DNA of 64,000 nt from Myxococcales bacterium (lineage in GTDB: Bacteria > Myxococcota_A > Polyangia > Polyangiales > Polyangiaceae). This document shows positions 45,729-56,323 of the stretch, piece after piece (position 1 is the first letter of the stretch; each line of letters starts with the position of its first letter). The notes below the pieces were generated by a model. That model was not told the DNA's origin, ran no database searches, and worked only from the letters and a program-made list of their open reading frames with translations. The position numbers and the translations under genes were made by a program. The stretch lies in assembly GCA_016191785.1 (NCBI GenBank), contig JACPVJ010000049.1:21114-85113 (forward strand), read 5' to 3'.

Positions 45729-46637
45729 TCACCGTCGCGCCCGCCCGATGAGCTCGGCCACGCTCGTGCCCTGCCGCTCGCAGTGCGCGGCGATGCCGTC
45801 GAGCACCTTCTTGGCGGCGCAAGGGTCGGCGAAGCTCGCGGTCCCGACCTGCACGGCGCTGGCGCCCGCCAGCAAGAACTCGACCGCGTCCCGCCAGGTC
45901 GAGATGCCGCCGATGCCGATCACCGGAATGGACACCGCGCCGACCAGATCCCAGACGATGCGCAGCGCGATGGGCCGGAGCGCCGGGCCGCTGAAGCCGC
46001 CGGTGCGATTGGCCAGGCGCTGGCGCTCGGTGTCCACGTCGATGGTCATGCCACGAATCGTGTTGATCGCGGTCAGCGCGTCCGCGCCGGCGCCCTCACA
46101 CGCCTTGGCGACGGCGACGATGTCCCCCGCCTCGGGGCTCATCTTGACCCAGAGGGGCAGCTTCGCCGCTCTTCGCACCGCGGCGGTCACCTGCGCGGCA
46201 AGCTTCGGATCTTTCCCGAACTCGATGCCGCCGTGCGAGACGTTGGGGCACGACACGTTGAGCTCGAGCGCGTGCACGCCCGGCTCGCCGCCCAGCCGCT
46301 CGGCAATGGCCACGAAGTCGTCGGTGCTGCTGGCGAAGATGTTCGCGACCACCGTCACCCCTCGCTCGCGCAGGACCGGCAGCTTGTCCCGGCAAAACGC
46401 CTCGACGCCGACGTTGGCCAGGCCGATGGCGTTGAGCATGCTGGCCGGGGTTTCGCAGATGCGCTCGGGTGGGTTGCCGGCCCGCGGCTCGCGGCTCAGG
46501 CCCTTGGTGCAGATGCCGCCGAGCGTGGCCACGTCGAAGAAGTCGTCGTACTCGAGCCCGTAGCCGAAGGTGCCCGACGCGGTGAGCACAGGGTTCTTCA
46601 GCTCGAGGGCGCCGATGCGGGTCGCGAGGCGGTTCAC
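45729..46637 (-). CDS. pyrD: Dihydroorotate dehydrogenase, class 1B catalytic subunit
   Basis: 302 residues from GTG 46637 (VNRLATRIGALELKNPVL). FMN-binding TIM barrel with TASGTFGYG, the catalytic cysteine in LNVSCPNVSHGG (about 135), and IPVIGIGGI and ALTAINTIRGM blocks. Oxidises dihydroorotate to orotate in pyrimidine synthesis, passing electrons to PyrK. Its GTG overlaps the pyrK stop by four bases. The adjacent PyrK confirms class 1B. Confidence 0.96.
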   Translation of the reverse strand: MNRLATRIGALELKNPVLTASGTFGYGLEYDDFFDVATLGGICTKGLSREPRAGNPPERICETPASMLNAIGLANVGVEAFCRDKLPVLRERGVTVVANIFASSTDDFVAIAERLGGEPGVHALELNVSCPNVSHGGIEFGKDPKLAAQVTAAVRRAAKLPLWVKMSPEAGDIVAVAKACEGAGADALTAINTIRGMTIDVDTERQRLANRTGGFSGPALRPIALRIVWDLVGAVSIPVIGIGGISTWRDAVEFLLAGASAVQVGTASFADPCAAKKVLDGIAAHCERQGTSVAELIGRARR

Positions 46638-47443
46638 GACGCCCTCCCGGCTGCGCGCGGCGGGTGATCGGGGCGGTTCCAGTCGATGCGGCGCGCGTCG
46701 ATGCAGGGCCCTTCGGTGCACGCGTAGATGTAACCACCGCCTGCGGCGGGCAGCGGGCAGCCCAGGCACACGCCGTAGCCGCAGGCCATGGGCGTCTCGA
46801 CCGAGACCTCGCAGGGAACGTCGCGGCGGGCGCAGATGTCGGCGACCGCGGCCATCATCCGGTCGGGGCCGCAGGTGAAGACCTCGACGTCTTCGGCTAG
46901 CAACGCCTCGAGGACGTCGGTGACCCGACCCCGCTGGCCCCGCGAGCCGTCTTCGGTGGTGACGTGCAGGTCGCTGATCAGCGCCAGATCGTCGTCGAGC
47001 GGCAGGTCCTTCTTGGTCCGCCCGCCGTAGATGGCGACCGGGCGGGTGCCGGCAGCCACGAGCCCTCGCGCCAGGAACAAGAGCGGAGCGACGCCGACGC
47101 CGCCGGCCACGAGCACCGGGCGCCGACCGGGCGAGGGCGCGCGCCACGGCACGCCGAGGGGTCCGACCAGCGAGAACGGCTCGCCGGGCTCGGCGCGCGC
47201 CATGCGGGTCGTGCCTTCCCCCACCACCTTCACCAAGATCGACGGGGTGGGGCCGCCGCTCAGGTAGCTCATCGGTCGCGGCAGCAGCGGGGCGTCGCCC
47301 CACTCGGCGCCGCGCACCATCAGGAACTGACCCGGCGCCGCGCCGAGGTCGCGGCCCACGTCGAAGGTGAGCACGTGGTAGGCGTCGCCCATGCTCTCGC
47401 GTCGGAGCAGCGGCGCGACGACCTGCGAGCGATGCGGCGCCAT
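46634..47443 (-). CDS. pyrK: Dihydroorotate dehydrogenase electron-transfer subunit
   Basis: 269 residues from ATG 47443 (MAPHRSQVVAPL), one base after the acetyltransferase stop. FAD/NAD ferredoxin-reductase fold: RPMSYLS-type flavin block, GGVGVAPLLFLARGL, and the [2Fe-2S] cysteines in CGYGVCLGCPLP ... YACTEGPC near the C-terminus. It transfers electrons from PyrD to NAD+. Coupled by overlap to pyrD. Confidence 0.95.
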   Translation of the reverse strand: MAPHRSQVVAPLLRRESMGDAYHVLTFDVGRDLGAAPGQFLMVRGAEWGDAPLLPRPMSYLSGGPTPSILVKVVGEGTTRMARAEPGEPFSLVGPLGVPWRAPSPGRRPVLVAGGVGVAPLLFLARGLVAAGTRPVAIYGGRTKKDLPLDDDLALISDLHVTTEDGSRGQRGRVTDVLEALLAEDVEVFTCGPDRMMAAVADICARRDVPCEVSVETPMACGYGVCLGCPLPAAGGGYIYACTEGPCIDARRIDWNRPDHPPRAAGRAS

Positions 47444-47444
47444 G

Positions 47445-47924
47445 TCAGTCGACCTCCGCCTCGTCGTGGCCAAGGGCGATCTGCCCGGTGTTCGGATCGA
47501 TGCAGAGCTTCATCTCGATGGCGTCCTCGGAGTTGTCTGCGTAGTAGCCGCGCCGGACCAGATGGATGGAAAAACCCAGCGATCGGTACAGCGAGATCGC
47601 CGCCAGGTTCGAGCGGCGCACCTCCAGTAGCACGAGACGCTTCCGATCGCGTATGGCCCCCGCCAGCGCCTCGGAAAGCAGCGCCCGCGCTGCTCCCCGG
47701 CGCCGGGCGTTCGGGTGGGTCGCCACGTTGATCACGTGGAGCTCGTCGGCGACCGACCAGGTCAAGAGCACGGCCGACGCCGGCGCACCGGGCGCGGCGC
47801 GGGCGACCTGCAAGCTCGCCCAGGTCTTCGCCAGCTCCGCGTCGAGGTCAACCTGCTGCCCGGTGAGCGCGGCGATCTCGAGCACGGTCGCGCGATCGGC
47901 CGGGGTCATGGCCTCGACGATCAT
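47445..47924 (-). CDS. GNAT-family acetyltransferase (RimI-like)
   Basis: 159 residues from ATG 47924. Acetyl-CoA binding loop VATHPNARRRGAARALL (about 68-85) followed by VRRSNLAAISLYRSLGFS, the RimI pattern (N-terminal acetyltransferase of ribosomal protein S18 type). Overlaps the CheA stop by four bases and is followed by pyrK after one base, so it is in the middle of the run. Its substrate could be a ribosomal protein or an unrelated protein. Confidence 0.88.
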   Translation of the reverse strand: MIVEAMTPADRATVLEIAALTGQQVDLDAELAKTWASLQVARAAPGAPASAVLLTWSVADELHVINVATHPNARRRGAARALLSEALAGAIRDRKRLVLLEVRRSNLAAISLYRSLGFSIHLVRRGYYADNSEDAIEMKLCIDPNTGQIALGHDEAEVD

Positions 47925-49876
47925 GACAGCGCCCAGGCGCGAACCGCGAGCAGGGCGGGGTCGAGGGAGAGGAGGAGCGAGCCGTCGCCGCGCAAGATGG
48001 CGCCGCCGTAGGGACCGCTGTCGGCGAGCAAGGTCGGCAGCGGACGCAGGTTGCACTCTTCGACCTCGCCCACCCCGTCGATGCCGACCCGAACCGTGGG
48101 GATGCCACGCAGCGCGACCTCGATCGACAGCGGGCAGCGCGGCGGTGCTGCCTCGCCCAGACAGCGGAGCAGCGGCGCCGCCGGGCGATCGGCCGCGTCG
48201 AGCTCGATCTTGCCGGCGAAGCTCACCGGCAGCGCCACTCGAAAGGCGCCCGCCTCGAGCCAGATCACGTCGGTGGTGAAGCGCTCGCTCGGCACCTCGA
48301 GGGTGGCCCTGAGGCCGCTGCCCGGCCGCCGCTCGAGCCGGATCGTCCCACCCAGCCGCCGCACGGCGTTCAGCGCGAGATCGAGGCCCACGCCGCGACC
48401 CGCCAGAAGATCGGCCTCGCGCTTGGTAGTGAGCCCGGGCACGAACAGGAGCGAGAGCAGGTCGTCGTCGCCGGCGGCGCGGGCGGTTTCGGCGCTGATC
48501 GAGCCCCGCTCGACCGCCGAGCGCCGCACGCCCTCGATGTCGACGCCGCGCCCGTCGTCTTCGCACACGATCGACAAGAGGTCGCCGACGCGCTCGGCCG
48601 AGAGCGAGAGCGTGCCGACCGGATCTTTACCCAAGGCTCGTCGCTCTTCCGGCCGCTCGAGCCCGTGCGCCAGGGCGTTTCGCGCCAGCTGCATCAGTGG
48701 GTCGACCAGGCGCTCGGCGATCTCACGATCGAGCGGCGCGTCGCCCGCGCGGACCAGCACGCGGACGCCGCGGTCTTCGCGCGCGGCCAGGCGCTCGACG
48801 GCGGCGCCGATCTTCCCGAGCATGGACGAGAGGGTGGTGCGGCGGACCAGCGCGATCTCGCGCCGCACGTCGTTCGCGGCGACCTTCAAGCGCTCCGCCC
48901 CTCGTCGTCCCAGCGCGCTACCGTGCTCCAGATCGTCGGCGGCGGCGCCGAGCGACTTGCCCACCGCGTCCAGCGTGGCGAGGGCCTTGGCCGGGGGCCC
49001 CCAAGGTCGCGGGGGGCCGAGCAGCCGCAGCGCTTCGGCCAGCGCGGCCCGCTGTTCGCGAAGCAGCTGCACCTCGTGCTCGGCGACGGCCGCCGCCCCC
49101 GAGACCTCGTCCTGGGCGAGCCGGATCAGCTCGACGCGCTCGAGCACGCGTTCGAGCGACACCCCGTGCACGCGCACCATCTGCTCGCCGGTGTCCTCTT
49201 CCGGCGCCACCGACACGCGCCGAGGGGGCGCCTCGGTGGTGTGTCGGCCCCGCGAGCGCAGCGTGTCGAGGGCGCTGGTCGGGTCGTCGACCAGGGTGAT
49301 CAGCACGCTGAAGTGGCGCGGCAGATCCGCGGCCATGCGGCGCAGATCGAGGCCGGGCAGCTTGAGCTTTGCCTCGAGGCCGTGACAGTACCAGGTGGTC
49401 AGATCGTCCCCGATGGCCGCGGCCGCGCCCTTCACCGAGTGCACGGCGCGGATCCCCTCGGTGAGCGCGCTCGCGTCTGCCGGGCGCTCGAGCACGCGCT
49501 CGAGCTCGGCCACGCGCTCGCGAACGGTGGCCTGGTACTCGGCGCGGTACGCGGGGTCGACCGCCGACGGCAGGAGGCCCGGGGGCGGCTCGGGCCACTC
49601 GGTGTCGAAGGCGGGGCGGCCCGCGCGCAGCCGATCGACCACCTCGCGCATCAACCGCGAGGCGTCCCGGCGCGCGTTCGGATCTCCCCTTCTCAGCCGG
49701 GCCGAGAGCTGCGCGATGACCAGCGAGAGGTCGGTGTGCCCGGCCATCGCCGACGAACCGCGGAAGGTGTGCAGCACCGCCCGGACCTCGCGGGGCTCTG
49801 CCGCCGGGTCGTCGAACACCGACGAGCGCCTCTCGATCTCGTCGGCCAGGATGGCGTCGAGCTCGGTCGCGCTCAC
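47921..49876 (-). CDS. CheA-type histidine kinase with two Hpt-like domains
   Basis: 651 residues. The N-terminal Hpt-like domain contains H36 in VLHTFRGSS; a second Hpt-like domain has H146 in IRAVHSVKGAAA. A dimerisation helix region leads to a GHKL ATPase with N-box LARNALAHGLE (about 400), CEDDGRGVDIEG and the GRGVGLDL G2 box. A CheW-like P5 region ends the protein. There is no receiver domain. It autophosphorylates and passes phosphate to a response regulator. Upstream genes encode a soluble MCP-like protein, CheW and a response regulator, all overlapping. Confidence 0.93.
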   Translation of the reverse strand: MSATELDAILADEIERRSSVFDDPAAEPREVRAVLHTFRGSSAMAGHTDLSLVIAQLSARLRRGDPNARRDASRLMREVVDRLRAGRPAFDTEWPEPPPGLLPSAVDPAYRAEYQATVRERVAELERVLERPADASALTEGIRAVHSVKGAAAAIGDDLTTWYCHGLEAKLKLPGLDLRRMAADLPRHFSVLITLVDDPTSALDTLRSRGRHTTEAPPRRVSVAPEEDTGEQMVRVHGVSLERVLERVELIRLAQDEVSGAAAVAEHEVQLLREQRAALAEALRLLGPPRPWGPPAKALATLDAVGKSLGAAADDLEHGSALGRRGAERLKVAANDVRREIALVRRTTLSSMLGKIGAAVERLAAREDRGVRVLVRAGDAPLDREIAERLVDPLMQLARNALAHGLERPEERRALGKDPVGTLSLSAERVGDLLSIVCEDDGRGVDIEGVRRSAVERGSISAETARAAGDDDLLSLLFVPGLTTKREADLLAGRGVGLDLALNAVRRLGGTIRLERRPGSGLRATLEVPSERFTTDVIWLEAGAFRVALPVSFAGKIELDAADRPAAPLLRCLGEAAPPRCPLSIEVALRGIPTVRVGIDGVGEVEECNLRPLPTLLADSGPYGGAILRGDGSLLLSLDPALLAVRAWALS

Positions 49877-50646
49877 GGGCTGTCGTCCGACTCGTCGCGG
49901 TACTGCTCGCGCATCAACTCGATCAGCGGCCCCAGCGTGGGGCCCAGCGAGCCGAAGAGCGACTTGTTCTGGGGCCGGGCCGCGAGCGCCGTGAGCGCCT
50001 CGACCAGCGCGCGGGCGTGGTCGGCGGCCTCGGCCACCATCCGCGCGCTCTCGGGGTCGGTGCGGGTGACGTGCTTGACCCGCGCCGAGACGTCGGCCAG
50101 CGCCGTCGAGACATCGCGCTGCACCGCCTGCAGCTGCAAGATGTCACGAGCCACGTCGGCCGTCCGAGCTTGGGCGCTCTCGACCTGCTCGCGGAGCTTG
50201 TCTCGGTCTTTGTCCATCTGATCGAAGGCCGAGGTGTGCTGCTCGAGGGCGGACATGGCTCGGGCCGCGTGGGCGCGGATGTCCTCGGCCACCAGCACCA
50301 GGGGCTTGCCCGCCGGGTCGCCGAGCCGCGCGCCTTCGAGCCCCGCGTTCAGCGCCGTGAGTCGGATCTGCTCGAGCGCTTCGCGGGCCGCGGCCAGGCT
50401 GGTCCGGGCCTCGCGCGAGCGCGAGAAGAGCAGCTTCACCCCGTCGACCGCGGCGTCGAGCAAGCTGCGTTGTTGCGCCGCGCTGGCACCCGCGGCCTGG
50501 CTGGCCGAGAGCGCCGTCTCGGCCGAGTGCTCGGCCTTCTCGGACGCGCGGAACAAGAGCGCGTCTTCCACGCCGCGGCTCGGCTCGGGGGGTCTTTCGC
50601 CGCTGAGCGTCTCGCGCAGGCCGCCGATCAACCGTCCGAGCTTCAT
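49873..50646 (-). CDS. Soluble methyl-accepting chemotaxis-like protein
   Basis: 257 residues from ATG 50646, no membrane segment or signal peptide. Long alanine-rich helices flank a hairpin tip (about 97-130) whose sequence NAGLEGARLG ... PLVLVAEDIRAHA resembles the conserved MCP signalling tip (NAAIEAARAGE ... VVADEIRKLA). So it is a cytoplasmic receptor- or adaptor-like protein. Start overlaps CheW's stop by four bases and its stop overlaps CheA's start. No sensing domain is visible. Confidence 0.82.
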   Translation of the reverse strand: MKLGRLIGGLRETLSGERPPEPSRGVEDALLFRASEKAEHSAETALSASQAAGASAAQQRSLLDAAVDGVKLLFSRSREARTSLAAAREALEQIRLTALNAGLEGARLGDPAGKPLVLVAEDIRAHAARAMSALEQHTSAFDQMDKDRDKLREQVESAQARTADVARDILQLQAVQRDVSTALADVSARVKHVTRTDPESARMVAEAADHARALVEALTALAARPQNKSLFGSLGPTLGPLIELMREQYRDESDDSP

Positions 50647-50993
50647 GCGCTGGTCTCCAATGCCTTCTCGATTTCTGCCGTCACATCCAGGGGGGCCACG
50701 GTCCGCCCCGAGTGCTCGACGCCGCCCTCGCCCTTCTCGAAGAACCCGGTGTCGAGCACCTCGACCCCCCACAGGCCGACGACCTCGCCCGCGCTCAAGC
50801 ACACCACCAGGTGCGGACCGGTGTCGCCCAGGCGCGCGACCGGCACCACCTTGCCGGCGACCCAGGCCATGCTGAGCGGACTGCCGGGCACCGCCGACAG
50901 GCGCGGGCGGGCGTGCACGCTGTGCACCACCAGCGCCGGAAGGAACCGCGGCTCGCCCCGCACCGACACGATCATGCCGGCGCCGGTGCCCAT
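50643..50993 (-). CDS. CheW-like adaptor protein
   Basis: 116 residues from ATG 50993 (MGTGAGMIVSVRGEPR). It is a single, short CheW fold: GEPRFLPALVVHSV, PGSPLSMAWVAGKVVPVARLG and LVVCLSAGEVVGLWG match the beta-barrel pattern of CheW. CheW couples receptors to CheA. It overlaps the response regulator's stop by one base and the MCP-like gene by four bases. Confidence 0.85.
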   Translation of the reverse strand: MGTGAGMIVSVRGEPRFLPALVVHSVHARPRLSAVPGSPLSMAWVAGKVVPVARLGDTGPHLVVCLSAGEVVGLWGVEVLDTGFFEKGEGGVEHSGRTVAPLDVTAEIEKALETSA

Positions 50994-52390
50994 CAGTTGG
51001 CGCTCCGCCGCCGCACCAGCCGCGAGTTCAGGAACTGGTAGATGATCTTGCAGACCTCGAACGAGCTGCCTTCCATGAAGTCCACGACCTCGCGGACGGT
51101 GCGCTGGCCGTCGATCGCCTCCAGCACCGCCAGCTCGCGCTTGGTCAGCTTCGACTCGTCGCCGTGGCGCTCGATCGCGCCTTCGTCCTGGGCGATGACC
51201 TCTTCGAAGTCGAAGGTGCCCTCGATCAGGCGCCACTCGTCCACGCGCCGGAAGCCTTCCATCACCAGGGCGCTGGTCGAGAGCCCCAGCCGCACCGTCG
51301 AGACCTCGGGCGGGATGCCCACGGTGAAGGTGAAGCGGCCGGTCTTCCAGCGCACGACCTCGTACACCAGCTCGGAGGTCTGGCGGGTGATGGCGTGGGT
51401 GATGGCCTCGGGCTCGACCAGACCCAGCTCTTTGAGCACGTCGCCGAGCAGGCGCCGGGAGCCCGAGCGCTGCCCGAGCACGGTGTCCAGGTCCTCACGG
51501 GTGATGGCGGCCGACTCGACCAGGTAGCGACCCAGCAAGAACTCGTCGCGCACCCCGCGCGAGCGCGCGAAGTCGATGTTGCCCTCGCGCACGAACAGCG
51601 TGATCTCGCTCTTGGCGTTCGAGATCACCAGACCGCCGGTCTGATGCTGCAGGTGCAAGAGCTGAAGGATCTCGGCGATGGAGATGACCGAGACGTCGCC
51701 GGCCAGCACCTCTTGGGTGTTCTCGCCGAAGTCCAGGGTGCGCAAGAGGCTGGTGAGGGCGCCCATGTTCTCGGGCGTGAGGGCGCGCTTCACTGCCTCG
51801 CCCAGCTTGTTCACGGTGTCCGGCGACACGCCCGAGGTCGACGCCAGCTCGGGCGTGACCAGCTTCACCAGGTTCGCCGCGAAGACCATCGCCGTCTGTG
51901 CTCGGCGCAGGGCCGGGTCGTCGCTGGCCACCACCTGGCTCGCCGAGAGCGGCTCGGCGATGGTGGACTCGTCGGGCATGGTGTTCGGCTCGGGCACCGC
52001 CGGGCCGCGACCCTCTTGGTGCTTCTTGAGCGCGCCTTCGACCACCGCGATCAGCCCGCGGGCGTCGAAGGGTTTGGTGATGGCGTCGATGGCGCCGGTC
52101 TGCTGGACGAACTGCCCGCGGATCTTGTCGCCCTTGGCGCTCATCAGCACGACCGGCGTGTTCGCACGATCGGGGTTCGCGCGCAGCTCGCGGCAGAACT
52201 GGTAGCCGTTCATCCGCGGCATCACGAAGTCGAGCAACACCAGATCGATCTCGATGCCGCTCTTGATCTTGATCAGGGCGTCCTGGCCGTCTTCCGCGGT
52301 CACCGGCTCGTAGTCCTGGGACGCCAAGATCGACGCCACGACCTTGCGGATCGTGGGGCTGTCGTCGACCACCAGGATGCGGGCGCCCAT
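50993..52390 (-). CDS. Response regulator with receiver and DUF4388 (PATAN-type) domains
   Basis: 465 residues from ATG 52390; a second ATG at 52402 is possible. Receiver domain 1-125 with DD at 9-10, phospho-acceptor D54 in LVLLDFVMPRMNG and the ITKPFDA lysine. After a linker comes DUF4388/PATAN (about 215-330: SVISIAEILQLLHLQHQTGGLVI). A helical C-terminal region with LTKRELAVLEAIDGQ follows. PATAN is known from regulators in cyanobacteria and myxobacteria, including motility-related ones. It is likely the output of the CheA pathway. It starts 60 bases after the aspS stop. Confidence 0.9.
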   Translation of the reverse strand: MGARILVVDDSPTIRKVVASILASQDYEPVTAEDGQDALIKIKSGIEIDLVLLDFVMPRMNGYQFCRELRANPDRANTPVVLMSAKGDKIRGQFVQQTGAIDAITKPFDARGLIAVVEGALKKHQEGRGPAVPEPNTMPDESTIAEPLSASQVVASDDPALRRAQTAMVFAANLVKLVTPELASTSGVSPDTVNKLGEAVKRALTPENMGALTSLLRTLDFGENTQEVLAGDVSVISIAEILQLLHLQHQTGGLVISNAKSEITLFVREGNIDFARSRGVRDEFLLGRYLVESAAITREDLDTVLGQRSGSRRLLGDVLKELGLVEPEAITHAITRQTSELVYEVVRWKTGRFTFTVGIPPEVSTVRLGLSTSALVMEGFRRVDEWRLIEGTFDFEEVIAQDEGAIERHGDESKLTKRELAVLEAIDGQRTVREVVDFMEGSSFEVCKIIYQFLNSRLVRRRSAN

Positions 52391-52450
52391 CGCGGGCCGC
52401 ATTCTAGGCGGGTCGTGCGGGGCGGAACCAAGAATCGCCCCGGCCGGGGC

Positions 52451-54343
<1,893 letters not shown>

Positions 54344-54460
54344 GGGGTGTCCTTTCGGGGGGCACCGCTTTTAGCGCGCCCGCGGCCGAAGGCCCAAACC
54401 CCCGGCGGCGATCCCCCGGAAATTGGGCCGAATTCCCTGCAGATCGTAACGCTCTCGGGG

Positions 54461-56293
54461 GTGAGCCTCCGCGCCCCGCGCCCCCAGCCCCCGCTGCTCC
54501 GTCCCGAGCGGCACTGGCTCTACCCGTTCTTCGGGTGGCTGGCCCTCGCCGTTCCGCTGATCGTCACGCTGCTCCGCACCAGCGCGTTCACCCAGTGGCG
54601 AGACGACTTGCCGATCGTGCGCGCCCTCGGGCTCGTGCCGATCGGCGGCGAGGGAACGCTCTCCAGCGTGCTGATGCAAGCCGCGTCGCTCTTGCCGATC
54701 GGCGGGCGAGTGCTGCGCGCCGCGTTGCCCAGCGCGCTCTGTCTCGCGCTGGCGGCGCGCCTGGCCTACGCGCTCACCGCGCGCCTGCTCGAGCAGAACG
54801 CGTGGACCCCGCGGCTCACCCCGTTCCTGGCGCTTGCCGCCGCGCTCACCGCGACCCTTGCGCCCACCTGGCAGCTCGAAGGCACCATCGCCGGCGGCGC
54901 CACCCTCGCGGCCGCGCTGGTGCTGGCGGGCGTGCTCTTGCGACCCAGCGCCGACACGCGCGACGCCCGGGTCTGGCTCGGCTTCGGCGCGTTCGTCGGC
55001 CTGACCACGATGGAGAGCCACGCCGCAGGCGCCGCGCTGCTGCTCGCGCTGGCCGCGCAGATCTTCGCCATCGGTGAGGTCCCGCCGAAGCGAGGCGTTG
55101 CGCTCGCAGCCCTCGGGGGTTTGGTGCTGATCGCGCTGTGCGCCATCCCCATCGCCGTGCGCCCCCTCGCGTCCCGCGCCTGGGTGCATCTGGGCCTCAC
55201 GCTCTCGTCGGCCAGCGTGGCCGGCGTGGACGCCGCCGCGTCGCGCACCGGGATCCTGAGCACCTGGTTCGCCGAGGTCGGCGTCATCGCCTGCGTGCTG
55301 GCGCTGGGCGGCCTGGGCTGGGGCCTGATCCGCGGTCGCACCCGGTGGATCGCGGTCCCCCTGGCCGCTCTGGTGGTGGCCGACGTGGTCTTCCCGGCCA
55401 CGCGCGGCGGCCTGCTCTCGGCCGATCCGCTCGCCCCGATTCGCCTCCTGGCGCTGGTCGCGCTCGCCGCCGCCGCTGCGCTCGGCGTGCACAGCGCGGC
55501 GGTCGCTCTGCAGCGCTCCGATCTGCCCTTCGCGCGGACGGCCGCGGCGCTGCTCGTGGCCTTCGACTTCACCCTGGTGCTGGTCACCGCCGAGGACTCG
55601 GGCTTCCCCGCCGACCGCACCGCGCAGAACGCCGCCGAGGTCTGGACCGACGAGGCCCTCGGCGGCTTGCCCCATCGCAGCTTGCTCCTGGTCCGATCCG
55701 AGACGGTGGCGTGGCGCCTCTGGGCTGCGCGCGTCGCCCGCGGCGAGCGACCCGATGTGGTCGTGGTCCCGCTGCCCCTGCTCGGCAAAGGCTCGGTCGC
55801 GACCAAGCTGCTCGCCCTCGAGCCCGCGCTCGCGCCCCTGATCCGCGACATGGCGGTCAGCGGGGCGCCCAGCGAGGGCGCGCTCTCGAGCCTGGCGGAC
55901 GCCCGCCCGCTCTACGTCGAGCTCGATCCGAGCTGGGACAAACGCCTGGTCGATCACCTGATCCCCAAGCCCTTCTGGCTTCACTTCGCGCCCCACGCCT
56001 ACGGTCGATCCGACCGCACCATGGCCCTCGAGAAGGGCCGCCGCCCGTTCAAGCGCGTGCTCGACGCGGCTCAATCCCCCGAGCACAAGGACCAGGCCAC
56101 CATCACCATGCTCAGCGTGCGCACCCAAGAGCAGGCTATCGCCCTGGCGGCGCTGGGCGATCGCGAGAGCGTGGGCGAGCTGATTTCCGACCTGCGCGCG
56201 ATCGATCCCGAGCACCCGTTCGCCGCGGAGGTCGAGGCGCGGATGAAGAAGCACGCCAAGGGCCGGGTGGACGTGAGCGGGCTGATCCAGTGA
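54461..56293 (+). CDS. Polytopic membrane protein, DUF2723/glycosyltransferase-like
   Basis: 610 residues from GTG 54461. The reading frame is open further upstream, but that part overlaps aspS. About ten membrane segments in the first 400 residues, then a soluble C-terminus with LLLVRSETVAWRLWAARVARGERPDVVVVPL. This matches the usual DUF2723 pattern of a periplasmic segment following the helices. The canonical DSGEL motif at the N-terminus is not obvious (the region reads TQWRDDLPIVRALGL). The family is thought to be glycosyltransferase-like. Confidence 0.75.
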   Translation: MSLRAPRPQPPLLRPERHWLYPFFGWLALAVPLIVTLLRTSAFTQWRDDLPIVRALGLVPIGGEGTLSSVLMQAASLLPIGGRVLRAALPSALCLALAARLAYALTARLLEQNAWTPRLTPFLALAAALTATLAPTWQLEGTIAGGATLAAALVLAGVLLRPSADTRDARVWLGFGAFVGLTTMESHAAGAALLLALAAQIFAIGEVPPKRGVALAALGGLVLIALCAIPIAVRPLASRAWVHLGLTLSSASVAGVDAAASRTGILSTWFAEVGVIACVLALGGLGWGLIRGRTRWIAVPLAALVVADVVFPATRGGLLSADPLAPIRLLALVALAAAAALGVHSAAVALQRSDLPFARTAAALLVAFDFTLVLVTAEDSGFPADRTAQNAAEVWTDEALGGLPHRSLLLVRSETVAWRLWAARVARGERPDVVVVPLPLLGKGSVATKLLALEPALAPLIRDMAVSGAPSEGALSSLADARPLYVELDPSWDKRLVDHLIPKPFWLHFAPHAYGRSDRTMALEKGRRPFKRVLDAAQSPEHKDQATITMLSVRTQEQAIALAALGDRESVGELISDLRAIDPEHPFAAEVEARMKKHAKGRVDVSGLIQ

Positions 56294-56323
56294 GGTCGCG
56301 CCCCACGCTCGAGGGCGCCGCCC

